From assembly GCF_014205165.1 (NCBI RefSeq), contig NZ_JACHMZ010000001.1, forward strand, positions 3,578,501 to 3,642,500: a stretch of DNA of 64,000 bases. Reading direction: 5' to 3'. Under the pieces are notes generated by a model. The model saw nothing but the letters and a program-made list of their open reading frames with translations, ran no database searches and was not told the DNA's origin. This DNA is from Micromonospora carbonacea. Its GTDB lineage: Bacteria; Actinomycetota; Actinomycetes; Mycobacteriales; Micromonosporaceae. Both the position numbers and the translations under genes were made by a program. Positions 25,726 to 34,365 of the stretch are shown here, piece after piece (positions within the stretch are counted from its first letter, which is position 1; every line of letters begins with the position of its first letter).

Positions 25726-27078
25726 ATGCGTCACCGCTTTTCCGGGGCGGCCCTGGTCGCCCTGTCCCTGCTGGTCACACCGGGCGCGGCGGCGGCCGCC
25801 CCCGCCGACGCCGCCGGCCCGGTGCCCCGGCCCGTCGAACGCTTCGCCCGCCAGACGCTGCCGCCCGGCGACGGCTGGGCGGCCGACGGCGTCGGCACCA
25901 CCGGCGGCTCGGCCGCCGCCGCCGACCAGGTCCACCTCGTGCGCACCCGCGCCGAGCTGGTCGACGCCCTCGGCGGCGACAACGCCACCAACCGCGCCAA
26001 CGCCACCCCCAAGCTGATCGTCGTCGACGGCGTGGTCGACGGCTTCGAGGCCGCCGACGGCAGCCTGCTCGGCTGCGCCGACCTGGCCGACCCGGAGTAC
26101 TCGCAGGCGGCCTACCTGGCCGCGTACGACCCGGCCGGCTGGGGCATGGTGCCGCCGACCGGGCCGCTGGAGGCCGCGCGGGTGCGCTCGGTGGCCAACC
26201 AGACGAAGCAGACCCAGATCAACGTCGGCCCGAACACCACCATCGTGGGGCTGCGCGGGGCGACGCTGACCGGGCTGACCCTGATGATCGACACCGCGGA
26301 CAACGTGATCGTGCGGAACCTGACCTTCGACGACGCCCGGGACTGCTTCCCGGCCTGGTCGCCGACCGACGGCGCGACCGGCAACTGGAACTCCCAGTAC
26401 GACCAGGTCTCGGTGCGCCGCAGCGAGCACGTCTGGGTCGACCACAACACGTTCACCGACGGCGACAACCCCGACAGCGCGCAGCCGGTGCACTTCGGCC
26501 GCCCCTACCAGGTGCACGACGGGTCGCTGGACGTCACCCACACCGCCAGCCTGGTCACCGCCTCGTACAACCGGTTCGTCGGCCGGGACAAGCTGATGCT
26601 GATCGGCTCGTCGAACACCGTCGGCCCGGACGTCGGCCGGCTCAAGGTGACCCTGCACCACAACATGTTCGACCGCGTGCTCCAGCGGCTGCCGCGCGTG
26701 CGGTTCGGCCAGGTCGACGTCTACAACAACTGGTACCGGCTCTCGGGCGAGGGCTTCTCCTACGCCGTCGGCGTCGGGGTGCAGTCCGCGGCGTACGTGG
26801 AGAACAACCACTTCACGCTGGGCGCGGGCATCGCCGCCGGGGACCTGCTCTACGACTGGGGCGGCACCGCCGTCACCACCCGGGGCAACTGGGTGCGCGC
26901 CGACGGCGACCGGGCCCGCCCGGTCGACCTGGTGGCCGCGTACAACGCGGCCCACGACCCCGACCTGGGCGGCGACGCCGGCTGGACGCCGACCCTGCGG
27001 CACGGCCAGGTGCTGCCCGCGCCGCTGGTCCCGCTCGTGGTCGGCGCGCTCGCCGGCGCGAACCGCCTGCCGCTGTGA
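25726..27078 (+). CDS. Secreted pectate lyase (polysaccharide lyase family 1)
   Basis: A 450-residue protein with a Sec signal peptide (MRHRFSGAALVALSLLVTPG, cleavage after AAA near residue 26). The right-handed beta-helix fold is indicated by NTTIVGLRGATLTGLTLMID, NVIVRNLTFDDARDCFPAWS and HVWVDHNTFTDGDNPDS, followed by VTLHHNMFDRVLQRLPRVRF, which carries the family-1 R-x-P-R catalytic arginine region and the VDYN-like VDVYNNWY. It cleaves polygalacturonate outside the cell, feeding the importer and the uronate pathway encoded upstream. GGAGAG precedes the ATG. Confidence 0.92.
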   Translation: MRHRFSGAALVALSLLVTPGAAAAAPADAAGPVPRPVERFARQTLPPGDGWAADGVGTTGGSAAAADQVHLVRTRAELVDALGGDNATNRANATPKLIVVDGVVDGFEAADGSLLGCADLADPEYSQAAYLAAYDPAGWGMVPPTGPLEAARVRSVANQTKQTQINVGPNTTIVGLRGATLTGLTLMIDTADNVIVRNLTFDDARDCFPAWSPTDGATGNWNSQYDQVSVRRSEHVWVDHNTFTDGDNPDSAQPVHFGRPYQVHDGSLDVTHTASLVTASYNRFVGRDKLMLIGSSNTVGPDVGRLKVTLHHNMFDRVLQRLPRVRFGQVDVYNNWYRLSGEGFSYAVGVGVQSAAYVENNHFTLGAGIAAGDLLYDWGGTAVTTRGNWVRADGDRARPVDLVAAYNAAHDPDLGGDAGWTPTLRHGQVLPAPLVPLVVGALAGANRLPL

Positions 27079-27130
27079 AAGGAGGGGGCCCTTGTTAACG
27101 CATACGGTCGAGACGGGTCCCCTTCTCACC
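27079..27130. repeat. Degenerate palindromic repeat after the pectate lyase gene
   Basis: GGAGGGGGCCCTTGTTAACG followed by GGGTCCCCTTCTC forms an imperfect inverted repeat directly after the stop codon. It resembles an abundant Micromonospora-type intergenic element of the form (G)GAAGGGGCCC...TTAAC (recollection). It probably acts as a transcription terminator. Confidence 0.5.
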
Positions 27131-27135
27131 TGACT

Positions 27136-27183
27136 CGGCGTGCCGGGGCGGGGGCCCCCTCTCTCCCCCGTCCCGGCACGCCG
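27136..27183. terminator. Strong hairpin between convergent genes
   Basis: A 19-bp stem with one mismatch: CGGCGTGCCGGGGCGGGGG at 27136-27154 pairs with CCCCCGTCCCGGCACGCCG at 27165-27183 around a 10-base loop. Placed between the convergent pectate lyase and DedA genes, it fits a bidirectional terminator. Confidence 0.75.
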
Positions 27184-27244
27184 ACCCTGCGCCAGGGGCC
27201 GCTGCAGCGGGCCGAGCCCGCGGGCTCGGCCCGCGCCCGCGGGG

Positions 27245-27883
27245 TCAGCCCCGGCGCGGCGGGGCGGTCCGGCGGGTCGCCCGGCGGTGCCGCCACAGCC
27301 GGACCGTCACCAGGACCACGAGCACGGCCAGCACCGCCTCCCCGCCGAGGCCGAGGCGGCGCTCCAGCAGCCGGTACGAGGCGCCCGCGAGGAACCCGAG
27401 CACCGCCACCGTGACCGACCAGAGCACCCCGCCGGCCACGTTGGCCGTGGTGAACGTGGCCCGCGGCATCCCGCTGAGCCCGGCGATCCCCGGCACCAGG
27501 GCCCGCAGCGCCGCCGCCCAGCGGCCGATCAGCACGGCGACCGCGCCCCGGCGGCGCACCAGGTCGAGCGCGCGCCGCAGCTCGCCCGAGCGGACGAACC
27601 GGCGGGGCGTGCGGGCCAGCAGCCGGCGGCCGTAGCGGCGGCCGACCAGGTAGCCGGCCTGGTCGCCCAGCACCGCCCCCGCCACGGCGGCCGCGATCAC
27701 GGCCCACAGCGGCAGCCGCCCGGAGTGCGCCACCACCCCGCCCACCAGCACGGCGATCTCCCCCGGCACGAACAGCCCGAGGAACGTCGACGCCTCCAGC
27801 GCGGGAAGCAGGAAGACCAGGGCGAGCACCAGCGCGGGCGGCAACGCCACCAGCACCGCCAGCACCCGGTCCACCCCGATCAT
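27245..27883 (-). CDS. DedA-family membrane protein
   Basis: A 212-residue membrane protein with the DedA/SNARE-associated-type motif: FLGLFVPGEIAVLVGGVVAH, AGAVLGDQAGYLVGRRYGRR and FIGR-like AVLIGRWAAALRALVPGIAG, then GMPRATFTTANVAGGVLWSV. The acidic E in PGE and the R in GRW are the residues thought necessary for DedA function. The family is now linked to lipid-carrier flipping (undecaprenyl phosphate or phosphatidylethanolamine). The tail (RRATRRTAPPRRG) is basic and cytoplasmic. Confidence 0.9.
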   Translation of the reverse strand: MIGVDRVLAVLVALPPALVLALVFLLPALEASTFLGLFVPGEIAVLVGGVVAHSGRLPLWAVIAAAVAGAVLGDQAGYLVGRRYGRRLLARTPRRFVRSGELRRALDLVRRRGAVAVLIGRWAAALRALVPGIAGLSGMPRATFTTANVAGGVLWSVTVAVLGFLAGASYRLLERRLGLGGEAVLAVLVVLVTVRLWRHRRATRRTAPPRRG

Positions 27884-28022
27884 TCTGCCCGGCCGGGCCT
27901 CGGCGCGGCCCCGTCCGGCCGACTCGCCCGGAGCACCGCGGACGTGCGCGGCGACCGCCCGACCGGCGACGCCGGGCCGGCCACGGTCGGCGTCACAAGG
28001 CCGACGGGAAGGCCCACCGACG

Positions 28023-28805
28023 GTGAAGATCAGCTATAAGTGGTGGATGGACTTCCCGCCGTACCTGGCCTCGATGCCCATGCACGCGATCACCGAGATC
28101 CACGGAGAGCCGGGCCTGCGGGAACGGTTCCGGCTGGAGATCCACGCGTTCGACGAGGAGGCCCGCGCCCGGCTCACCGCCGCCCTCGACCTCGCCGCCG
28201 AGCTGCACCGCGACGACCGGCGGGTGCGCGAGCCGTACCTGAACCACCTGCTGCGGGTCGCGATCCGGATGATGCACCACTACCAGGTGCGCGACGTGGA
28301 CGTGGTCGTCGCCGGCCTGCTGCACGACGCGGTGGAGGACCACCCGGCGGAGCTGGCGGGCGCGCACCGGGCGGAGCCGGCGGCCGGCGGCGACCGCACG
28401 GCCGCGGCGCTGGCGACCCTCGCCGCGCGGTTCGGCCCGCGGGTCGCGCGGCTGGTCGCCGCGGTCACCAATCCGGCGTACGACCCGGACCGGGACCGGC
28501 ACGCGCAGTACCGGGAGCACGTGGCGGCCAGCCTGGACCGCGAGCCGTGGGCCCGGGTCGTCAAGGTCTCCGACTTCACCGACAACGGGGTCGGGTTGAT
28601 CCACACCGTCGGGCCGAGGGTCTACTCCCTGGCGGCGAAGTACCGCCCGCTGGTGCCGGTCCTGCGGGAGCTGGTCGCCCGGCCGGACACCCCGCTCGCG
28701 CCGGAGGTCAAGGAGCACATCTTCGGCCAGCTCGATCTCGCCGAGGAACGCTTCGCGGCGATCCTCGACGAGCCGGTGGAGGCCGGGGCCCCGACCGGGC
28801 GGTGA
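28023..28805 (+). CDS. HD-domain hydrolase of the RelA/SpoT hydrolase type
   Basis: A 260-residue single-domain HD phosphohydrolase. EPYLNHLLRVAIRMMHHYQV supplies the first His, VVAGLLHDAVEDHPAE the HD pair and downstream E-D, and VVKVSDFTDNGVGLIH the last metal Asp, the same order as in SpoT and small alarmone hydrolases. No synthetase or TGS domain is present. GTG at 28023 is chosen because GGGAAGG lies upstream. A (p)ppGpp hydrolase or other nucleotide hydrolase role is possible. Confidence 0.75.
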   Translation: MKISYKWWMDFPPYLASMPMHAITEIHGEPGLRERFRLEIHAFDEEARARLTAALDLAAELHRDDRRVREPYLNHLLRVAIRMMHHYQVRDVDVVVAGLLHDAVEDHPAELAGAHRAEPAAGGDRTAAALATLAARFGPRVARLVAAVTNPAYDPDRDRHAQYREHVAASLDREPWARVVKVSDFTDNGVGLIHTVGPRVYSLAAKYRPLVPVLRELVARPDTPLAPEVKEHIFGQLDLAEERFAAILDEPVEAGAPTGR

Positions 28806-28873
28806 GCCCGCGGACCCGGCGGGCGCGGGCTCCGGTGCGACCCGCTCAGCGGCACGGGAGGGCGCCGGTCGGC

Positions 28874-29287
28874 TCAGCGGCGCGGCAGGGCGCGCGCCGC
28901 GCGGCGGCGCACGGCCGGCACGCGTTCCGGCGCGTCCCGCAGCACCACGCGCAGCGGGTGCGGGGCGTCACCGGCGGCGTCACCGAGGACCGCCAGGAGC
29001 AGGCCGAGGTGTCCGACGGGTTCGTCGGCGAGCAACTGCGCGGCCTCGTCGACCACCAGGGTCAGCGGGCCGGCGTCGAGCCGGTCGCGCAGGCTGTCGG
29101 CGAGCGCGTCCCAGTTGCGGCCGACGTAGCCGGGCAGGTCGAGCGCGCCGACCAGCGCCGTGAACAGGCCGGACCGGCTGCGGGCGCTCGCCGCCTCCAG
29201 CACGGCCCGCTCCCCCGACGCGTCCGTGGGGCCGGCATCCGCGATGCTCAGCCACGACGGCAGCCCGATGGCGTACCCCTCGGTCAT
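28874..29287 (-). CDS. Barstar-family protein
   Basis: A 137-residue protein with the barstar (RNase inhibitor) pattern: LFTALVGALDLPGYVGRNWD followed by ALADSLRDRL and LTLVVDEAAQLLADEP. The acidic surface helix of barstar corresponds to NWDALADSL. The ATG at 29287 follows GGGAGGG. No barnase-like toxin gene is adjacent, so it may be an orphan immunity protein or bind another nuclease. Confidence 0.8.
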   Translation of the reverse strand: MTEGYAIGLPSWLSIADAGPTDASGERAVLEAASARSRSGLFTALVGALDLPGYVGRNWDALADSLRDRLDAGPLTLVVDEAAQLLADEPVGHLGLLLAVLGDAAGDAPHPLRVVLRDAPERVPAVRRRAARALPRR

Positions 29288-29456
29288 GGTGCCCTCCCCG
29301 GCGCGGGGCCGGACCGCGCGGACCGGCGCGAGGAACAGTCTGGGCCCGGCGGGCCGGTGCGGGCCAGGGGCGGCGGGGGAACTGATCCGCACGCGGCGGT
29401 GAAATCCGCGCCAACGCGGGTCGGGCGGCCCGGTCCGGGCCGCCCGACCCGGGCGG

Positions 29457-30695
29457 TCAGCAGCCGATCCGGCTCGCCCCGACCGCGACGTCGTCGAACC
29501 AGAGGGTGTCGGCCCCCTCCCCGTAGCTCTCCCAGCCCAGCCGCAGGTCGGTGAGCTGCGGACGCCACGTGCGGTTGAGCCACTGCCCGTCGATGTCGTG
29601 GGTCGGGGTGCCGTCCACGGTCAGGCCGGTGACCGCCGTGCCGTCGACCCAGGTGTTCAGCCGGCCCTGCGCGCCGTCGACCATGAACTCGACGCAGGAC
29701 CAGCGGTTGGTGGCCAGCGGCAGACTCAGCGCCACCCCGGACGGGCTCTGCTCCGGCAGCGTCGCGTCGTCGGAGGCCCGGTTCCACTGGAGGGCGCCGT
29801 TCTGGCCGCCCATCCGCAGGTCCTTGCCGCCGTCGGCGGAGTCGGCCATGGCCAGGAAGGTGACGTGCGAGGTGGGCAGGGCGGTGGTGTGCCGCACCCA
29901 GAGCCGGGCGAACCGGACCGCGCCGAGGGTGCTCAGGCCCCGGGTGGTCCGGGCGAACACGTGGTTGCAGTAGCCGACCGTGCCGTTGATGCGCAGCGAG
30001 CGGCTGCCGCTGTGCGTCGTGGCGGTGTCGATCGCCGCCGTGCCGGTGCCGGAGCAGTCGGGGTTGACCACCGCCCAGTCGCCGGACGGCGTCGACCCGG
30101 TCTGGTTCTCGAATCCGTCGCAGAGCACGGCCGTGCCGCAGCCGGCGGGCGGCGGGGTGGTGGGCGGCGGCGTCGTGGGCGGCGGGGTGGTCGGGGGCGG
30201 CGTCGTCGGGGGCGGGGTGGTGGGCGGCGGGGTGGTGGGCGGCGGGGTCGTCGGGGGCGGCGTGGTCGGCGGCGGGGTCGCGCCGTTGCACGGTACGCCG
30301 TTGAGCGCGAACCCGGTCGGCCCGGCCGTGTTCGCGCCGACGGTGCCCTGGACGCCGAACTCGGCCGAGCCGCCCGCCGGCACCGAGGCGTTCCAGGCGA
30401 CGTTGCGGGCGGTCACCGTGGCACCGGACTGGCTGACCTCGGCGCTCCAGCCGCTGGTGATCCGCTGGTCGCCGCCCCACGTCCAGGTGAGGGTCCAGCC
30501 GTTGACGGCGGTGTCGCCGGGGCTGATCCGGATGTTGGCGGTGAAGCCGCCGGTCCACTGGTTGGGCACGTAGTCGATCCGGCAGCCGGTGGCGGCGGTC
30601 GCGGGGGCGGTGGGCAGGCCGACGCCGGCCAGGGCGGCGGCCAGGACCGCCCCGGCGGCGACGATCGGGGTGAGACGGGCGCGGGAGATCCTCAT
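29457..30695 (-). CDS. Secreted CBM2 protein with Cip1-like C-terminal domain
   Basis: A 412-residue exported protein. A signal peptide (to about ATA, residue 35) precedes a family-2 carbohydrate-binding module (about 36-138: CRIDYVPNQWTGGFTANIRI, INGWTL-like VNGWTLTWTW), eight PPPTT linker repeats (about 143-182), and a beta-jelly-roll domain. The last domain contains SHVTFLAMADSADGGKDLRM and NRASDDATLPEQSPSG, which I recognise as close to the fungal cellulose-induced protein Cip1, a lyase-like protein. It probably binds cellulose and acts on a uronic-acid-containing polymer. GGAAGGA precedes the ATG. Confidence 0.8.
   Translation of the reverse strand: MRISRARLTPIVAAGAVLAAALAGVGLPTAPATAATGCRIDYVPNQWTGGFTANIRISPGDTAVNGWTLTWTWGGDQRITSGWSAEVSQSGATVTARNVAWNASVPAGGSAEFGVQGTVGANTAGPTGFALNGVPCNGATPPPTTPPPTTPPPTTPPPTTPPPTTPPPTTPPPTTPPPTTPPPAGCGTAVLCDGFENQTGSTPSGDWAVVNPDCSGTGTAAIDTATTHSGSRSLRINGTVGYCNHVFARTTRGLSTLGAVRFARLWVRHTTALPTSHVTFLAMADSADGGKDLRMGGQNGALQWNRASDDATLPEQSPSGVALSLPLATNRWSCVEFMVDGAQGRLNTWVDGTAVTGLTVDGTPTHDIDGQWLNRTWRPQLTDLRLGWESYGEGADTLWFDDVAVGASRIGC
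30148..30267 (-). repeat. Eight 15-bp tandem repeats encoding the PPPTT linker
   Basis: Eight consecutive 15-base units (plus-strand type GGCGGCGGGGTGGTG with third-base variation) encode PPPTT repeats linking the CBM2 and catalytic domains. The count is likely to vary between strains by slippage. Confidence 0.85.
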
Positions 30696-30877
30696 CGGGT
30701 TCCTTCCGGGGGTGTGCCGCCACACGGGCGCGGAGCGTGGCCGACGGCGGCACGGGGGAACTGCGGGAACGCTCGCATGGCGGCGCGACCGGCGGCGCGA
30801 CGCGGATGCCCGGCTCCGGGCGGACCATCAGCCGTCGGGCCGGTCGGCGATCGACGGCACGGCGGCGCCCGTCGACC

Positions 30878-30907
30878 AATCTAGTGATGCCCGCCGATGG
30901 ATAGCAA
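30878..30907 (-). promoter_or_regulatory. Promoter for the CBM2/Cip1-like gene
   Basis: On the minus strand, TTGCTA (plus 30902-30907) and TAGATT (plus 30878-30883) are separated by 18 bases, giving a predicted start near 30870 and a leader of about 175 bases. The rest of the 30696-31124 gap holds no recognisable gene; it is GC-rich near the CBM2 gene, and a weak TAGTGT (31092-31097) is a possible -10 for the plus-strand transporter. Confidence 0.5.
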
Positions 30908-31124
30908 GGTGGTGGCGACGCGCCGACCGCCGCCGGGGCCGCGGGCGCGCCCGGTGTGCGGACCGGGCTCTCCCGCCGGCCCGGGTCGCGTCGCCACGTC
31001 GGCGATAACCGGCCCCGGATCCATTCCCGTCAACCGGATTCGCCGTCGAAACCCGCGCTGTCGACTCGTGGCGTATCCCTGCCGGGCACGGTAGTGTCGG
31101 GGCCTGCCTTGGGTAGGGGGCCCT

Positions 31125-32354
31125 GTGGACAACGCACCAGTCGACCGCCGTCGGATTCGTCGCGGGAGAATCGCCACGTCCCTGGCGTTCCTGCTCTTCG
31201 GAACAGCGCTGGGGGTGTGGACGGCGCGGATTCCGGCGGTAAAGGAGAAGCTCGGGCTCAGTGACGGCCGGTTGAGCGTCGCGCTGCTGGCCTTTGCGGC
31301 CGGCTGCATCGTCGGCATGGCGTTGCTCGGTCGCCTCACCGACCGTTTCGGCAGCACCCGGGTGTTCATTCCGTCGGCGATCCTGGAAGGGGCGCTGCTC
31401 GTCCTTCCCGGATACAGCGACACCCTGGTGGTCCTGTCGGTCACCCTGTTCCTCTTCGGGGCGACGCACGGCACGCTGAACATCGCGATGAACGCCAATG
31501 CGCTTGAGGTGCAGCGGGCCTGGGGAAAACCGATCATGTCGTCGTTCCACGCCATCTACAGCATCGGCGGTTTCCTCGGGGCCATCGTGGGCAGCTTCTT
31601 CGCGCGCAGCGGGGCCAGCGTCGGCGTCACCTTCCTCACCGTCGGCGCGGGGGTGCTGGTGCTGGCCGTCTGGGCGGCGCTGTGGGTGCTGCCCGCGGCG
31701 GGCGCCCCCGAGGCCGCCGCCGGCTCGCCGACCGCCGAGCAGGGGCCTTCCCGCCGTTCCCTGCTGCTGGTCTTCTTTGGCGTGCTGGTGCTGTGCACGC
31801 TCGTCGGCGAGGGCGCGGCCGCCGACTGGAGCGCCGTCTACCTGCGGGACAACCTGGAGACGAGCCCCGGCTTCGCCGCGTACGGATTCGCCGCGTTCTC
31901 GATCATGATGACGGTGGGCCGGCTCTTCGGCGACCGGCTGGTGCGCGCCCTGGGACCGGTCACGCTGGTGCGGTTCAGCGGCGTGCTCGCGGCGTGCGGC
32001 CTGGGCGCGGCCCTGCTGGTGCACCACCCGGTCGCCGGCGTCGTCGGGTTCGGGCTGCTGGGCGCCGGCCTGTCGTGCATCGCCCCGCAGGTCTACTCCG
32101 CCGCCGGGAACCAGGATCCGAGCCGCGCCGGCCGGGCCCTGTCGACCGTGGTCAGCATCGGCTATCTGGGATTCCTGTTCGGCCCTATTCTCATCGGTGC
32201 CGCAGCGACCGTGGTGGGATTGCCGTCGGCGTTGTGGATTCCCGTGGTGCTGGCAGTTTTCGTCGCGGCGGGCGCCACCGCGATGCGGGCACCGAGCCGC
32301 GCCGGCGAGAAGCAGGACAATGCCCCGGTCCCGTCAGCGGGGGTCGAGCGCTGA
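31125..32354 (+). CDS. MFS transporter of the cyclitol cluster
   Basis: A 409-residue, 12-helix transporter starting VDNAPVDRRRIRRGRIATSL. The N-terminus has FGTALGVWTARIPAVKEKLG, paralogous to the transporter at 3390, and the loop 2-3 signature is GRLTDRFGSTRVFIPSA. Helix 10-11 contains PQVYSAAGNQDPSRAGRA. It is co-directional with and 43 bases upstream of the GT5-like glycosyltransferase, so it is the probable exporter (or importer) for the cluster product. Confidence 0.8.
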   Translation: MDNAPVDRRRIRRGRIATSLAFLLFGTALGVWTARIPAVKEKLGLSDGRLSVALLAFAAGCIVGMALLGRLTDRFGSTRVFIPSAILEGALLVLPGYSDTLVVLSVTLFLFGATHGTLNIAMNANALEVQRAWGKPIMSSFHAIYSIGGFLGAIVGSFFARSGASVGVTFLTVGAGVLVLAVWAALWVLPAAGAPEAAAGSPTAEQGPSRRSLLLVFFGVLVLCTLVGEGAAADWSAVYLRDNLETSPGFAAYGFAAFSIMMTVGRLFGDRLVRALGPVTLVRFSGVLAACGLGAALLVHHPVAGVVGFGLLGAGLSCIAPQVYSAAGNQDPSRAGRALSTVVSIGYLGFLFGPILIGAAATVVGLPSALWIPVVLAVFVAAGATAMRAPSRAGEKQDNAPVPSAGVER

Positions 32355-32397
32355 CGGTTGTCCGCCGGGGACGGATGTCACCTGGAAGGAACCGCGC

Positions 32398-34314
32398 TTG
32401 CACATCATCGAATGCCATTTCGAGTGCACCGGATTCGACGACTCTCTGGTACAGGCGGGCACCTCCGTCTATCTGTGGAATCTGCTCCGGCAGTTCCGCG
32501 ACCGAGGGCACCGGGTCACCGCGTTGACCGCGGCGCACGGGCTGGTCCCACTCCTGCGGCGGGACCACGACGTCGTCGAGACGGATTGGCGGTCCACCGG
32601 CGAGATAACCATTCCGGTCGACCCCGAAAGATGGCCGGGTCATCCCGGTGGCGTCACGGTGGACGGAACCGCGCGCGCCTATCGGATGACCGTCGAGGGA
32701 ATCGACGTGATCCTGCTCGGCAACGAGATTCTCGACTCCCACACCGACACGCTGCACCCACCGGCGGCCGCCGAGGGGACGGACCCGACGTTCCTCAAGC
32801 CGCTGGTGTTCCAGATCCTCGCCGCCCGCTTCCTCTCCGGCCAGGAAACCGCGCAGACCGTCGTGCACCTGCACGAGCCCGTCCTGCACCACCTGCTGCC
32901 CGCGGCGCTGTCGGCGTACGGCTTCCCCGTCGTCTCGACCGTGCAGACGAACCTTCCGGTCAACACCAAGGTCTACGCGCCGCAGGCCCGGGCCCTGCTG
33001 CGCGACCTCGACGCCGACCCCACGGTCGTCGACGGGCTCGCGGACCCGCCCCTGGACGCGCCGCTGCACCGGGCCATGCGGGCGTTCCTGCCGCAGACCC
33101 TGCTCTACCGCGACCAGCCGCAGCGGCCGGGGCACGACTACGTCAGCGCGCTGGCCCTGGTGGCCCGCTCGGCCGACGCCGTGGACTTCCTCTCCGAGGG
33201 GCAGCTCGAACACGCCCTCACCCAGGCCGAGACGCCTTTCGCCCAGCTCTTCGCCGAGCTGGCCGTCCGCCGCGAGCTGTGGTCGCGGGCGGACCGGCTG
33301 ATGGTCGGCGGGTGCGCCATCGGCGACGAATGGCTGGACGTGGCGCGCGACGACGAGCGGCGGCGGCGGACCCTGACCGCGCTCGGCCTCGACCCGGCCC
33401 TGCCGACCGTCTACCACAACGGGCGGTACTCGGTGGAGCACAAGGGGCTGCGGGAGCTGTTCCGGGGGGCGCGACGGCTGCTGGACGAGGGCGAGCGCTT
33501 CAACCTGCTGCTGCACTGCCTGGCCCCGCACCCGCCGCAGGACGCCGACCTCGCCGCCCTGGCCGCCGACCACCCCGGGCAGGTCCGGATCCGCACCGGG
33601 CCGATGGCGCCCGCGGAGCTGATGGACTGGGCGGCCTCCAGCGACCTGTGCGTGTTCCCGGCGAAGTTCGAGATGGACACCTTCCTGATGGCGATGGGCG
33701 AGGCCATGGCCAGCGGCGCGGTGCCGGTCGCCACGGCGCAGCGGGGCATGCGCCACTTCCGGCACTCGTTCGACCTGGACGCGCCGACGGCGACCGGGCT
33801 CGCCCTGCCCCGCTCCTTCCGGGTCGCCGACCCGGACCTGACCGACGCGGTGCACGGCGGCCTGGCCCGCATGCTGGCGCTGGTCCGCGCCGGGTCGCCG
33901 CTGGTCGACACGCTCCGCTCGCGGGCCGTGGCGACCGCCCGCGAGTTCACCTGGTCCCGGGCCGCCGACCGGTTCCTCGCCGTGTTCGCGGCGTGCGTCG
34001 CGGGCACCTGGCCCGGCGGGCGGTCGGGCCCCGACGTCCTGCCGCCGACGTCCTCACCCGGCCACGACGGTGGCGTCGGCACGGCGGTCGCCGGCCCGGA
34101 CGGGGTCTCGGTGCGCTGGGCCCACCCCGAGGCGGCCCGGGTGGAGCTGGTGTATCCGGGTGACCCCGTGGCGGTGATCGCGCTGGACCGGCAGGACGAC
34201 GGGTCGTTCGCCGGCACCGGCCCGGCGACCGCGGGCCCGGTGGCCGTGCTGGTGACCTGCCGGGACGGCCGCTGCGTGTGGGCCGGCGCCCCGGTCGCGG
34301 CCACGACCGGCTGA
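32398..34314 (+). CDS. GT5-like (starch-synthase-type) glycosyltransferase, candidate pseudo-glycosyltransferase
   Basis: A 638-residue GT-B enzyme. TTG at 32398 is selected by GGAAGGA 7 bases upstream and by the typical N-terminal strand HIIECHFECTGFDDSLVQAG followed by GTSVYLWNLLRQFRDRGHRV. The donor-binding C-terminal half includes NGRYSVEHKGLRELFRGARR (Lys349) and FEMDTFLMAMGEAMASGAVP (Glu425, Glu435). The last 85 residues resemble a small beta-sandwich (VSVRWAHPEAARVELVYPGD). Starch-synthase-like proteins in acarbose-type clusters join activated cyclitols to sugars, so this could join the cyclitol to an acceptor; ordinary hexose transfer is equally possible. Confidence 0.72.
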   Translation: MHIIECHFECTGFDDSLVQAGTSVYLWNLLRQFRDRGHRVTALTAAHGLVPLLRRDHDVVETDWRSTGEITIPVDPERWPGHPGGVTVDGTARAYRMTVEGIDVILLGNEILDSHTDTLHPPAAAEGTDPTFLKPLVFQILAARFLSGQETAQTVVHLHEPVLHHLLPAALSAYGFPVVSTVQTNLPVNTKVYAPQARALLRDLDADPTVVDGLADPPLDAPLHRAMRAFLPQTLLYRDQPQRPGHDYVSALALVARSADAVDFLSEGQLEHALTQAETPFAQLFAELAVRRELWSRADRLMVGGCAIGDEWLDVARDDERRRRTLTALGLDPALPTVYHNGRYSVEHKGLRELFRGARRLLDEGERFNLLLHCLAPHPPQDADLAALAADHPGQVRIRTGPMAPAELMDWAASSDLCVFPAKFEMDTFLMAMGEAMASGAVPVATAQRGMRHFRHSFDLDAPTATGLALPRSFRVADPDLTDAVHGGLARMLALVRAGSPLVDTLRSRAVATAREFTWSRAADRFLAVFAACVAGTWPGGRSGPDVLPPTSSPGHDGGVGTAVAGPDGVSVRWAHPEAARVELVYPGDPVAVIALDRQDDGSFAGTGPATAGPVAVLVTCRDGRCVWAGAPVAATTG

Positions 34315-34358
34315 CGCACGGCCGGGGACGGGGCGCGTGCCCCGTCCCCGGCCGTGCG
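34315..34358. terminator. 20-bp perfect hairpin between convergent genes
   Basis: CGCACGGCCGGGGACGGGGC (34315-34334) pairs perfectly with 34339-34358 around a GCGT tetraloop. It begins right after the glycosyltransferase stop and ends 7 bases before the stop of the convergent oxygenase gene, fitting a bidirectional terminator. Confidence 0.85.
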
Positions 34359-34365
34359 TGGCGCG

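Noticed and set aside
30148..30267. Regular repeats that could suggest a CRISPR-like array
   Set aside because: Units are contiguous 15-mers without spacers and encode PPPTT linker repeats in frame.
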